This document shows, one piece after another, positions 44,201 through 54,600 of a stretch of 64,000 nt of DNA. The notes beneath the pieces were generated by a model that did no database searches, had not been told where the DNA came from, and saw nothing but the letters and a program-made list of their open reading frames with translations. Source of the DNA: JAKFDK01 sp036676195 (GTDB lineage: Bacteria > Bacillota > Sulfobacillia > Symbiobacteriales > ZC4RG38); assembly GCA_036676195.1 (NCBI GenBank), contig JAKFDK010000056.1, forward strand, positions 57,434-121,433, in the 5' to 3' direction. Within the stretch, counting starts at the first letter, position 1. Each line of letters starts with the position of its first letter. The translations under genes and the position numbers were made by a program.

Positions 44201-47200
44201 GCTCACTTCAACGGTCACGGTGGAACCAGTCTTGTAGTAGGTGCCTGCATCTGGGGTGACAAAGGTGAGCGCCGGGGCGACCCCATCCACGTTCACGCTC
44301 TGTGTACCGGTGCCCGCAATCCCCGCCTGATCAGACAGAGTGACCACCAGATCCCGGGCCCCGGGCGTCACGCCGGTGGGGACCGTGACGGTGCCAACGA
44401 TCTGACCCGTTGTGCTGGTGGAGCGGGTGTAAGTGAGGCTCTGCGCACTGACGGCGACGCCACCGATCGTGGCTGTCGACACTGTGGCGCTGGCGGGCAA
44501 CGCAATATTATCGGTCACGGTGATGTTGACCGTGATCTGCTGCCCGGTCCGGTACCAGCCAGTGGGCGTGGAGGTGAAGCTAAGCGTGGGTGCAGTGTTG
44601 TCAATGTTGATGCTGCGGGTGGCCGAGCCCGGAATCCCGGCCCGGTCAGACATGCGCACCACCAGGTCATTGGCACCGGCGGTCAGGCCGCTGGGGACGG
44701 TGACCTCACCCGTCACCTTGTTGGTGCTGCTGCTGAACGACAGGGTGTGTGCCGAAACGGACTGGCCGCCCAGGGTGACGGTGGGGGTCGCCCCGTTGGC
44801 CACACCGGAAGCGTTATCAGATACATTCAGGCTGACGGTAATGGTCGCGCCGTTCTTGTACGGGGTACCCGCTGTGGGGGCCGTGTAGGTCAGGGTGGGC
44901 GCCGTCGCGTCAACGCTGATGCTGACGCTGCCCGTACCCTGGTTGCCGGCCTGATCCGAAATTTGCACGATGAGGCTATGGGAGCCTTCCGTCAGGCCGC
45001 TGGGCACCGTGATCGTGCCGCTGACCGTGCCGGTGGTGGAATCGGTGCGGCTGAAGCTCAGGCCCGAGACACTGGTGCCGCCCAGGGTAGCCGTAACGAC
45101 GGCATTGGTGGCCAGGCCGGACTGGAGATCGGTCACCGTGGCCGACACCGAAACGGTTTGCCCCGGCCCGTAGGCCGTGCCGGCGGTGGGCGAGGTGAAG
45201 GAGACAGACGGCCCGGTGGAGTCAATGTTCACACTCTGCGTGCCCGAACCGCTGTTCCCGGCCTGATCCGAGAAGCTCACGACCAGGTTGTTGGCACCGG
45301 CGGGTACGCCGCTCGGTACGGTCACATCACCTTGGATCGTACCGGTACTGGAAGTGGACCGGGTGAAGGCGAGGGTGTGGGTGGTGACCGACACGCCGCC
45401 CAGGGTGGCCGTCACCGCCCCGCTGGCTGGCAGGCCGGATTCATTGTCCGTGACGTTGATGCTCACGTTTTGAATCTGCCCGCCCACCACATACCAGCCG
45501 CTGGGGGAGGACGAGAAGGTCAGGGTGGGAGCAGTCTTGTCCACCTGGAGGGTGCGCGTGCCGGTCCCCGCCTTGCCGACGGCGTTGGCCAGGCTGATCA
45601 CCAGGTCGTTATCGCCGCTGGCGGCGCCGGTGGGAATCGTCACGGTACCGGCAATGGAGCCGCTGGTGGTGGATCCGGTGGTGCGGGTGTACGCCAGGGT
45701 ATTCGTGGCTGCGGTGCCACCCACCGTGACTGTCACCGTGCCGCTGCTGGGCAGGCCGGAATCGCTGTCGACCGCGGTCATGGCCACGGCCACCAGCGCC
45801 CCCGGCTTGGTCCAGGCCCGGTCGGCGGGAGTGGAATACGTGAGCGTGGGACCGTCCGTATCCACGTTGATGCTGACGGTGGCGCTGCCCTGGTTGTTCG
45901 AGCGGTCAGCCAACTGCACGACCAGGTCGTTGGCTCCCTTGGCCGCATCGAGCGGTACGGTGACGGTACCCGTCACCTTGCCGACCAGGTCACTGGTGCG
46001 GGTGTAGGAAAGCCCGGTCACCGCCGTGCCACCCAACGTGGCAGTAATGGTCGGGCTGGAGCTGATGCCGGCGGCGTCGTCGGTCACATCGACCGACACG
46101 GTTACACTGCCGCCCGGCGCGTACCACTTGCCCGCCGTCGGGCTGGTGAAGGTCAGCGTCGGGGCGGTGGAGTCGGCGGAAATAGTCAGGGTAGCCGTCT
46201 TATCGGTGCTGGGGCTTCCGTACGAGACCTTGACGGTATACGTACCGGCGGAAAGCCCTGCCTTCAGGGAGAAAGAAAGCGCTGTGTTCGTGCTGGCGCT
46301 GGTGGTCAGGACATAACCGCTCTGTTCCACATCGCTGCTGTTCAGCACTTTCACGGAAGCGTTGGTCAGGAAGGACGTACCGGAGCCGGTCACATTGATG
46401 CTGGTGGCGGTGTAACCGGACGCCAGGGTACTGGGGGAGATGCTGATGGTGGCATCGGCTGACACCGTCAGGGTGGCATCAATCCGCTCCCCGCCGGTGG
46501 TGATCCGCACCGTATAGGTGTCGGCACTCAGCCCGGAAGCCAGGGTGAAGCTGAGAGTACCGGCATCGGTTACGGTCACAGACGTGGCCTTGCCCGTGTC
46601 CGTGCTGGTGCTGTCGAGCACGGCCACGTTCGTCTGCCCCTGGCTGAAGTGGCTGCGCTGTCCGGTAATGCTGATGGTGGTGTTGCTGTAACCGGCTGTC
46701 ACCGTCGTCGGACTCGGGGTGGCTGCCGCCGCCGCCGTGACGGTAAAGCTGGTCTGCACCGTCTCCACGCCGGTGACGATTTTCAGCGTGTACGTGCCTG
46801 CGTCCAGGCCCGTGGGGATGCTGAAGCTGAGGGCCGTATCGCCGGTGGCGTTCACCGACGAGACCGTGGCGGCCGCGCTCCCGCTGCCGTCCAGCAGGGA
46901 AACAGAGGGCTGCCCGTTGGTGAAGTGGGTGTTGGTACCGGCAACGGTAACCGTAAACGCCTGGGTGTAGCCCACCGCCACATCGGCCGGAGTCAGGCTG
47001 ATACTGGGCTCGTCCCGGACGGTGAAGCTGGTCTGCACAGTCTCAACGCCGGTGACGATTTTGGCTGTGTACGGCCCGGCCGAGAGGCCGGTGCCCAGGC
47101 TGAAGGTCAGGCTGCCGTTGGTGCTGGCGCTGACCGCCGAAATGGTCCCAACGGAATTGCCGCTGCCGTCCACCAGGGTTACGGTGGGCGTGTCGGCCTT

Positions 47201-48514
47201 AAAGTGGGTGTTGGTGCCGCTGGCTGTAATGGTAAACGCATCGGTATAACCCTGAGAAACCTCTGCCGGGCTCAGGGTAACCGTGGCGGCAGCAGTTACG
47301 GTGAAGGTCGTCTGCACGCTCTCAGCGCCGGTGACGATCTTCAGGGTGTAACTCCCCGCCGTCAGGCCGGTACCGATGTTGAACGACAGCGTGTCCTTGT
47401 CCGTGACCGAGGTACCGGAAATGGTGCCGGTATTCCCGCTGCCGTCCACCAGGGTAATGGTGGGCTGGGCTTCATTAAAGTGGGTGTTGGTGCCCGTTAC
47501 GGTGACCGCAACGGCGGCGGTATAGTCCTGGGCCACCTCGGTGGTGCTCAGCTCAATGCTGGGTGCGCCCGTGATGGTAAAGGTCTTTTCCACCGTTTCG
47601 GCGCCGGAGACAAAGCGTACCGTGTAATCGCCGGCGCCGAGGCCGGCACCCACGGTGAAGCTGACATGGGTCTGATCCGCCACCGTCACGCCGGAAACGG
47701 TGCCGACGGTGGTGGTGCCGCTGAGCAGCGACACCGTCGTCTGCCCGGAGATGAAGGTGGTGTTGGTGCCAATAGCCGCCATGGTGAAGGCCGAGTAACC
47801 GAGCGAGGTCGCACTCGGACTCAGGCTGGTGATGCTGGCGGCGTCCTTGACCGTAAAGGTCGTGCTAACGGTTTCGCCGCCGGTGACAATGCGGACGGTA
47901 TAAGTCCCCTTCGCCAGGCCGGTGGCAATGTTAAAGCTGACAGTCTGGGCATTTTCGTTGACGCTGACTGAAGACACGGTCCCGGCGGCAGTGCCCGAGC
48001 CGTCCCGCAGTGAAACAGTCGTTTGCCCACTGACGAAGTGTGTGTTAGTGCCGGTGGCCGTCAGGCTGACGGCACTGCTATAGTTCAGTGAAATGCTGCT
48101 CTGGCTCAGGGTCACACTCGGGCTCCCCGTGACCGTGAAGGGCGTCTCCACCGCACCGTCGGCGGAAGAGATCCGCACGGTGTAGGTGCCCTGGCCGAGC
48201 CCGGTGGCAATGGAAAACCCGACTGTCTGAGCGTTGGCGTCCACGGTGACGCCAGAGACAACATTGATGGGGGTATCCCCGCTCAACAGCGTTACGTTCG
48301 TGCCATTACTGACCCAGTCAGTCCCCGTTCCGGTCGCCGTAACGTTAATGGCGGTAGAATAGCCCAGCGAGGTCGAACTGGGCGAAAGTGACACCGAAGC
48401 CGCCGCCAGGGCCCTGACCGGGGGAAACCCGCCCAGGACCAGTGTAACGGCCAGCAGAATGCTGAGTAATTTGGCGTAAGCTCCAAGACGTCTGAAACTG
48501 GTTCCAATGCTCAT
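41285..48514 (-). CDS. Giant S-layer-anchored surface protein (2409 aa) with IPT-like, Ig-like, Fn3 and SLH domains
   Basis: Start ATG 48514 with AGGAGG eight bases upstream. Signal peptide at residues 1-38 (KLLSILLAVTLVLGGFPPVRALAA). Residues about 38-780: eight IPT-like repeats of ~90 aa (each SLSPSSxSLGYS..., ending FTV). About 780-1820: ten bacterial Ig-like repeats (APTLTFTSPTAGxxY ... GSATVSI). Then one fibronectin type III domain (VSWQAATDDVGIDHYEVYRG), an acidic Pro-rich linker, and a ~250-aa domain of unknown type (TVDESQIDLTAIKDDLRI). Three C-terminal SLH domains follow (FADVPEGHWAKAGIE; FNDVKPGEWYFAEVE; DRPQIAEWAGPAVA). SLH domains bind pyruvylated cell-wall polymer, so this is an adhesin or S-layer component. 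Confidence 0.92.
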   Translation of the reverse strand: MSIGTSFRRLGAYAKLLSILLAVTLVLGGFPPVRALAAASVSLSPSSTSLGYSTAINVTATGTGTDWVSNGTNVTLLSGDTPINVVSGVTVDANAQTVGFSIATGLGQGTYTVRISSADGAVETPFTVTGSPSVTLSQSSISLNYSSAVSLTATGTNTHFVSGQTTVSLRDGSGTAAGTVSSVSVNENAQTVSFNIATGLAKGTYTVRIVTGGETVSTTFTVKDAASITSLSPSATSLGYSAFTMAAIGTNTTFISGQTTVSLLSGTTTVGTVSGVTVADQTHVSFTVGAGLGAGDYTVRFVSGAETVEKTFTITGAPSIELSTTEVAQDYTAAVAVTVTGTNTHFNEAQPTITLVDGSGNTGTISGTSVTDKDTLSFNIGTGLTAGSYTLKIVTGAESVQTTFTVTAAATVTLSPAEVSQGYTDAFTITASGTNTHFKADTPTVTLVDGSGNSVGTISAVSASTNGSLTFSLGTGLSAGPYTAKIVTGVETVQTSFTVRDEPSISLTPADVAVGYTQAFTVTVAGTNTHFTNGQPSVSLLDGSGSAAATVSSVNATGDTALSFSIPTGLDAGTYTLKIVTGVETVQTSFTVTAAAAATPSPTTVTAGYSNTTISITGQRSHFSQGQTNVAVLDSTSTDTGKATSVTVTDAGTLSFTLASGLSADTYTVRITTGGERIDATLTVSADATISISPSTLASGYTATSINVTGSGTSFLTNASVKVLNSSDVEQSGYVLTTSASTNTALSFSLKAGLSAGTYTVKVSYGSPSTDKTATLTISADSTAPTLTFTSPTAGKWYAPGGSVTVSVDVTDDAAGISSSPTITATLGGTAVTGLSYTRTSDLVGKVTGTVTVPLDAAKGANDLVVQLADRSNNQGSATVSINVDTDGPTLTYSTPADRAWTKPGALVAVAMTAVDSDSGLPSSGTVTVTVGGTAATNTLAYTRTTGSTTSGSIAGTVTIPTGAASGDNDLVISLANAVGKAGTGTRTLQVDKTAPTLTFSSSPSGWYVVGGQIQNVSINVTDNESGLPASGAVTATLGGVSVTTHTLAFTRSTSSTGTIQGDVTVPSGVPAGANNLVVSFSDQAGNSGSGTQSVNIDSTGPSVSFTSPTAGTAYGPGQTVSVSATVTDLQSGLATNAVVTATLGGTSVSGLSFSRTDSTTGTVSGTITVPSGLTEGSHSLIVQISDQAGNQGTGSVSISVDATAPTLTYTAPTAGTPYKNGATITVSLNVSDNASGVANGATPTVTLGGQSVSAHTLSFSSSTNKVTGEVTVPSGLTAGANDLVVRMSDRAGIPGSATRSINIDNTAPTLSFTSTPTGWYRTGQQITVNITVTDNIALPASATVSTATIGGVAVSAQSLTYTRSTSTTGQIVGTVTVPTGVTPGARDLVVTLSDQAGIAGTGTQSVNVDGVAPALTFVTPDAGTYYKTGSTVTVEVSVDDGTGSGVANGATVTAALDGQNVTGLSYSSAAGKITGSVTVPAGLTDGANDLVVQVTDTAGNQGSATRSINIDNTAPTLTMDQPVADAAARPGGTVAVSVSVNDAGTGVANGATVTATVNGTAAANTLSYTAADGRISGNVTIPANQSDGTAILAVKISDQLGHEGSATQDLTITSVGPALTFVSPAAGARYKTGAQFNVEIDVTDTQSIADGTTVTATLGGQSLSGLTYTSSSGTSGQVTGTVTVPAGLTQGVNQLVVTLANILGNANADSPQVIYVDDLAPAFSFTSPTTATWYQPGATVPVSITVTDAAGGLPGSGATLTVTLAGDALTTHTLKFTRTDNHNGTIAGNVTLPDSGLTTGDVSLAVGLSDQVGNAGSQPQTVKVDAVAPVWPAAPTAADSTTSSVTVSWQAATDDVGIDHYEVYRGTTKFGESLSESTTTATVTGLNAGVGYTFTVKAYDAAGNVSTSLPLSASTKAQSTGGGGGSPGGGEVIVTPPTSTTDDQEEPPAEEPPAEETPKTPVDDGKGPGTVLEGNVPVSVNTEKQADGTVALTKTVDESQIDLTAIKDDLRIDLTAATAPAGSGEANQTAEVAKKAAEVPVGVLEKLAGTGKEVIIDAGVAKLDIPPAALIDLPEVKQAAARGAKASVKISVEAVDLAKVEARAAETGASTTIIAIRDSVTRAKDSGLKPAGKVLMLSAEVVTKGAGTSSTSTAVTNFSQKLTVRIPFDSATNPEHLGVYRLNRKTGQWEFRGGRVNVAGKFVSVELDGFSEYAVMEYNKTFADVPEGHWAKAGIEMMAARHVAKGTSVTQFSPQGDVTRAQFASLIVRALGLKPYDGFMGSFNDVKPGEWYFAEVETAAQAGLISGYQGTFRPNDRITRQEMAVIMGRVLDLRGHQSTLSGIQITALLGDYADRPQIAEWAGPAVARSVKLGLMKGRSATSYSPQANASRAEAVVVLQRLLKAIGDI
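43030..46170. repeat. Ten tandem Ig-like coding repeats
   Basis: Units of about 310 bp inside the SLH giant gene, each encoding a ~100-aa domain starting with D-x-x-AP-x-L-x-F-x-x-P. The repeats differ in sequence, so they are old duplications rather than recent slippage. Confidence 0.85.
46170..48405. repeat. Eight tandem IPT-like coding repeats
   Basis: Units of about 270-285 bp encoding ~90-aa domains with the phrase TGTNTHF and a closing YTVRI/YTLKIVTGxE followed by TFTV. Confidence 0.85.
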
Positions 48515-48683
48515 CCAGAGAGCCTCCTGTCATCCGTAGTGAGAACGGTACAGAACCTCGTCGGTAACCGCTCTTGGGCTCCACCGGCGCTGAAGGAACC
48601 GCGCCGGCGGTTCCCTCAGCAGGGGGAGCGCCCCGGGGCGGGCAAGTGCCGCCCCAGGGCCGTCGCCCCTGTCCGGTGTCAGG

Positions 48684-51600
48684 TTAAGGCCCAAACAGCC
48701 CAGACAGTGGGATATCGATATCGGTTCCGTTCGTTGGTACGGTGAAGAGGACAGGTGTCTCCAGGTGGTACCAGCCGTCGTTGGTATCAACGTCCAGAAT
48801 CTGGTAGTCACCTTCCGACAGGACCATCTCGACCCGGCCGTTCACATCGGCTTCGAACCACGTGACCAGTCGGAAGTCGTTGGCGTCAGTGCCGAGCGGG
48901 GCCACGGCTACCCGGGCATACGGAATTACCACATCAGCCACGGGGTCCCTGACCACACCGGTGGTGTTAGCCGCGGGCAACTGCACACTGCCGTTGAAGC
49001 CGGTGTCGGCATCTACTGTGAATTCAAGGAGGGTCTTGATGCGCCGGTTGTTCGTGGCGACCTCAACCACCTCATAGGTGGCGGGAGGCATGCTCATGGT
49101 CAGCACGCCGGAGCCGTCGGTGGTCCCGTGCAGAGACCGGCCCCAGTCGGCAACCTGATTCCCCTCCTCAGCCTTGGGCCGGATGCGCAGCCGGGCGTTG
49201 GCGATCGGGGTAATGCCGTCCTGATCAAGCAGGGTCAGGGTCACGTTGTTGGCCAGGGCGACGTCGATGGTGAGCACCGGAGCGCCGTTGGCCGGAGCAG
49301 TGAATGCCTGCATCTGCGGGTGAATGCCATCCGGCGCACCCACATCGACCAGCACGTACTCGGTAGCGGCCGTCAGCGTCAGCCTGGCCACACCGGTATC
49401 ATCGGTTTCAGCCCAGATCGCCTTGTCGTGCTCGTCGGGACGGGCGTCGGCAGGCCGTACCTGTACATTGGCGTGGCCCAGGGCCTGGCCGTTGGCGTCA
49501 GTCACCATCACGTTCACATTCGGGCTCGGGAGGGACTTGGTCCCCGTGAAGCCGGTGAGGGCATCCACGGTGAAGGGGATATCTGTGCGGATGTGCCGCT
49601 GCTGGGTGCCGATTTCCACCACGTGGAAGTCGCCGGCCGCCAGGCTCAGGCTCAGCAGACCGCTGCCGTTGGTACGGCCGGAGACAGCCTGCGCCCAATC
49701 GGCCTGCGGCTTACCGTTCCCATCGTCGGGCTTGATGGTCACCCAGGCGTCGCCCAGGGTCGTCACGCCGTCTTCGGCTGTCAGCGTCAGTTGTACGTTG
49801 TTGGCCAGGGAGACCCGCATATCCGGCTCCGGGGCCGTGAACTCACGCCGGATCGGGGTCACACCGGCCGGCGAACCGATGTCCACCAGCACGTAGCGAA
49901 CGCCGTCGGTGAGGCGCAGCTTGGCCACGCCGTTGCCGTCGGTTTCGGCCCAGATGGCCTTCTGCCATTCGTCGGGGCGAGCGTCGGCCGGACGAACCTG
50001 CAGCCAGGCCCGGCTCAGCTCCGCACCGTTCTGGCCGGTGACCGTAATGACCACGTTGGCCGAGGGTACCTGGAGGTCATCCGTGTAGCCGTTGTCCGTC
50101 ACCTCGAACTTGATGTCGGTGCGGATATGCTGCTGCGGGTTGCCGATCTCGATCACATGGTAGACACCGGGGCTGAGGTTCAGGCTCAGGACGCCGCCAG
50201 CCTCGCTGGTGCCGGCACCGATCACATGCTCCCAGCCGCTTTCCGGATTCCCGTCGCCGTCGTCGGGCTTGATGGTTACCCACGCGCGGAGCATCCGGTT
50301 GCCGGCTTCATCCTTCACAACGGCACGGACGTTGGTGGCCAGGGAGACCGGCAGGTCCAGCGCCGGCTGACCGGCGGCCGGAACTGTGAACTCCTTGCGC
50401 ACCGGGGTCACGCCGTCGCGGGTACCCACATCGATCAGCACGTACCTGGCGCCGGCGGTCAGGTTTAACTTGGCGACGCCGGTATTATCCGTTTCGGCCC
50501 AGACGGACTTGTCCCATTCATCCGGGCGGGCACTGGCCGGCCGCACCTGGAGCCAGGCCCGGCTGACCGCCGCGTTGCCTTCGCCGGTCACCGTAATGAC
50601 CACGTTGGCTGCGGGCACTTGCAGGGTGGTGTTGTAGACATCACCCTCGGTGACCGTGAAGGGAATGTCGGTCCGAATGTGCTTGTTCGGGTTGCCGATT
50701 TCCACCACATGGTACCGGCCGGGGCTCAGGTTGAGGTTCAGCACACCGTTGGCACCGGTGCCGCCGCCCACCACATGATCCCAGTTATTCTCTGCCTGAC
50801 CGGTGCCGTCATCGGGCTTGATGGTCACCCAGGCGTAGGTCATCAGGTTGCCGGCCTCATCACGGACCGGCGCCTGCACGTTGGTGTCCAGGGAGACATT
50901 CAGGGCCAGGGTCGGCTGACCGACGGCCGGGGTTGTGAATTCCCGCTTGACCTGGGTGACACCCTCCGGGGTGCCGATATCCCAGAGCAGATACCGGGTA
51001 CCGGCCGTCAGGTCCAGCCGGGCGACACCGTTGGCATCGGTCTGCGCCATTACTGACTTCTGCCATTCATCGGGACGGGCATCGGCCGGACGGACCTGGA
51101 GCATGGCCCGGCCCACCGGATTGCCGCTCTTGGTCACGGAAATCTGCACGTTCGGGGTCGGCAACTGCAGGTTGCCCTGGAACCCGGTGTCGGCATTGAC
51201 CGTGAAGCTGAGCTTGGTCCGGACATACCGCTGTGGGTTGCCGATTTCCGTCACCCAATAGGTGCCGGCATCCAGGTTCAGATTCAGTACGCCCACGGCG
51301 TTGGTGCCGGCGCCGACCGCACGCTCCCAGCCCTCGTCGGGCTGACCGTCCTTGTCGGGCTTGACCTGCACCCACGAGAAGGGCATTGGGTTGCCTGCTT
51401 CGTCCAGGATGGTGGCCTGGACATTGGTGGCCAGGGAAATGACCAGATCCAGCTTCGGGACGGTGAACTCCTTCTTGATCGGCACCACCCCGTCCGGCGT
51501 ACCGATATCCACCAGGATATACCGGGCGCCGGCGGTCAGATTCAGCCGGGCCACACCGCTGCTGTCGGTGTTCACCCAGACCGACTTGTCCCATTCTTCC

Positions 51601-54600
51601 GGACGGGCATTGGCCGGCCGGATCTGCAGCATCGCCCAGCCCACGGGGTTCCCGTTTTTGACCACCGTGATCTTCACGTTGGCCGACGGGACCTGCAACA
51701 CACCGGTGTAGCCGGTGGCCGCGTCCACGGTAAAGGGAATGTCGGTGGCAATGTGGCGGTAGCGGTTACCGATTTCCACCACATGGTAGTTACCCGGTTC
51801 GAGGTTCAGGCTGAGGATCCCGTTCAATCCGGTCCCGCCGCCCACCACGTGATCCCAGGTATTTTCCGGTTTGCCACTGCCGTTATCAGGCTTGATGGTC
51901 ACCCACGAATCGACCATCAGGTCGCCTTCTTCGTCTCGCACTTCCGACCGCAGGTTGGTGGCAAGACTGATCTCGATCGGTTCCGCCATGCCAGTCGTGG
52001 GTACACTGAACGGACGCTTGACCATGGTTACGCCTTCAGACGTCCCCACATCCCAGATGACGTAGTCGCCGGGGGGCAGGTTCAATCGGGCTACGCCCGC
52101 TGTGTCCGTCTGCACCCCGATCGAATTCTGCCAGTCGTCGGGACTGGCACCGGCCGGGCGGATCTGGATCATGGCCCGCTCCACCGGGACGGTGCCGTTG
52201 GTCACCGTAATCCGGACGTTGGTGCTGGCCAGTTGCAGGGTGCCCGTGTAGCCGGTGTCGGTGACGGTAAAGGAAAGCTTGGTCCTGATGTGCCGGTCGG
52301 GGTTGTTGATTTCAACCACCCAGTAAGTCCCCGGCTTGAGGTTCAGATTCACCAGACCGTTCTCGTCAGTCTGCCCGAAGAATTCCTTCCCGGGGCTGTA
52401 GTAGTCCGGTTCGCCGTTGTTATCGGCCTTGATGTTCACGAAGGAGTCGGCCAGGGCGTCGCCATCCTCGTTCAGTAGCGTCAGAGCGACGTTGCTGTCC
52501 ATGCTGATGGTGATGTCCAGAGCCGGATCCCCGTCGGCCGGTACAGTAAAGGTCAGGTCCTGGCGGACGGGGCCGTTGCCGGAGTCGACCTCTACCACAA
52601 TCCAGTTGGTGCCGGCCGGCAACTGGAAGCCAGCCATACCGTCAGTATCGGTGATGCCCCACTTGTCCTGGCTATAGTCACCCTCGGTGACAACGGCCGG
52701 GCGCAGGTGGACCGTGGCCATTGGCACCCCGCGGGGTCCGTTAGTACCCGTACTGAGCAGGAATACCTTCACATTGGCCGCCGGCATCCGCAGTTCGCCG
52801 GTGAAGCCGTCGGCCTCAGTGACCTCGAAGGGGATGTCGGTGGTGGTGTGGCCGGTCTCGTCACCCATGCCGACCACATGGTAGTGGCCCGGCTTGAGCT
52901 TCAGCTTCAGCACACCCTGGTCGTTGGTTTCGCCAGAAGCCATCCGGCTGAAATCCTGAACGGGATGACCGCTGCCGTCATCGGGCAGGATCGCAACGTG
53001 CTTGTGGACCACAAGGTCACCGTTTGCGTCGTAGACCGTCGCCTCGACGTTGGTGGCCAGTGAAACTGCGAGGTTCAGTTGCTCACCGGGCAGGACGGTG
53101 AACTCCTCGCCCAACTGGAACACACCGTCTTTATAGCCCACATCGACCAGGATATAGGTTACGCCGGGGTCCAGCGACAGCCGCGCCACACCCTGTGAGT
53201 CGGTGTCCTCCTGGATCGTCTTGTCCCACTCATCCGGCCGGGCGTCCTTGGGCCGGATCTGCAGGTGCCCCTGAGCAGGTTTGTCACCGGCATCCTTGAC
53301 GGTGATGACCACGTTGACGATGCCCTTGATCTCGAAGCCTTTGCTTTCCTTGACATCGTTGCTGCCCCGGAAGACAACCTGGTAGCGGCCCTTGTGCAGG
53401 CCGTTCACCAGTTTGAAGGTAATGACCTTGCCATGCTCGCCCGTCGAAACCTCCACGCTGCCGGGGACCACTGAATCCGGCACCAGTTGATCGTACTGCC
53501 GCAATTCCACCGTTGTGGTGTTCTGTTCGAACGCCTCCTGGTTGGCAAAGCCAACGGCGGTGACAGTGATTTGACCTTCGTAGCCTTCATCTTTAGATGC
53601 CGGGTCGATGAACAGACCGCCGGGGCCGGGCTGCCCACCACCGGGTGAGCCGATGGTTAACTGACCCTGTTCCGGAGTGGCTTCCGGGGCACCCGGCTGG
53701 ACGATGATCTCATACTGGCCGCTGGGCAGGCCCGCATAGAGCATGAACGTCACAGACTTGCCTTCGCCCGTATCCGGGACATAGGTGACGTTGCTAATCG
53801 AACTGTTGGCCGACACGTCATCCGGGCCATACAGCATGACGCTAACCGTGGTGTCAATGGCGCTCTGGTCCAAGAAGCCACTGACCTTGATGGTTTGATT
53901 ACCATAATCAGGTGCCAGTTGATTCGGGTTGACCATAAGCTGATGCTGCTGGCCACCACCAGTGGTACCCACCTGCAACTGGGCATGTTCGCCCTCCGCC
54001 TCAGAATTGGCGGGCTGGAACACCACATCATACATGCCCTGGGGGATATCGGCGTCGACTGTAAACCTGACCACACGCTTGCCGTAGAGCAGTTCCGATA
54101 CCGGCGTACCGGCAATATAATCGAACTGCGTGTGGTCCGGGCCACCACCGTACAGCAACACCGTCACAGAGCTGTCCAGGGCGTCCGGATTGGCAAACCC
54201 TCTGGCCATCACCTCGGTGTCCTGTGTCAGGGGATAGGGTAACTGCTGTGGCTCCAGTTTGATCTGCGACGGCTCCTGCTGGCCCGCGACCTTGAACACG
54301 GTTTTCTGCTCGGGCTGCCCCGACCTTTGTACCGTGATGTCGTACGCGCCGGGAGCGAGCTGTTCGTTGATCTGCACCGCTACGTATTTGCTGCCCATCG
54401 TATCCTGCTGGACCAATCGATCGGTCCACGACCGATTCACCTTGTCCAGAGACTCCTTCGGACCGTTCAGGTACACGCTCACATTGTCGTTTACCGCCAC
54501 CGGCTCATTCAGGCCGCGCAGGGTAAGCGTCAACGGCGTATCGTACCCGGCGGTGACATCCGTCGGGTTAATCTGCAACCCGGTCGGCGTCTGATTCCCG

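Noticed and set aside
44747..46462. Plus-strand open frames opposite the Ig-like repeats
   Set aside because: Their apparent repeats are mirror images of the coding repeats on the minus strand; composition is Gly/Arg/His-rich without start signals.
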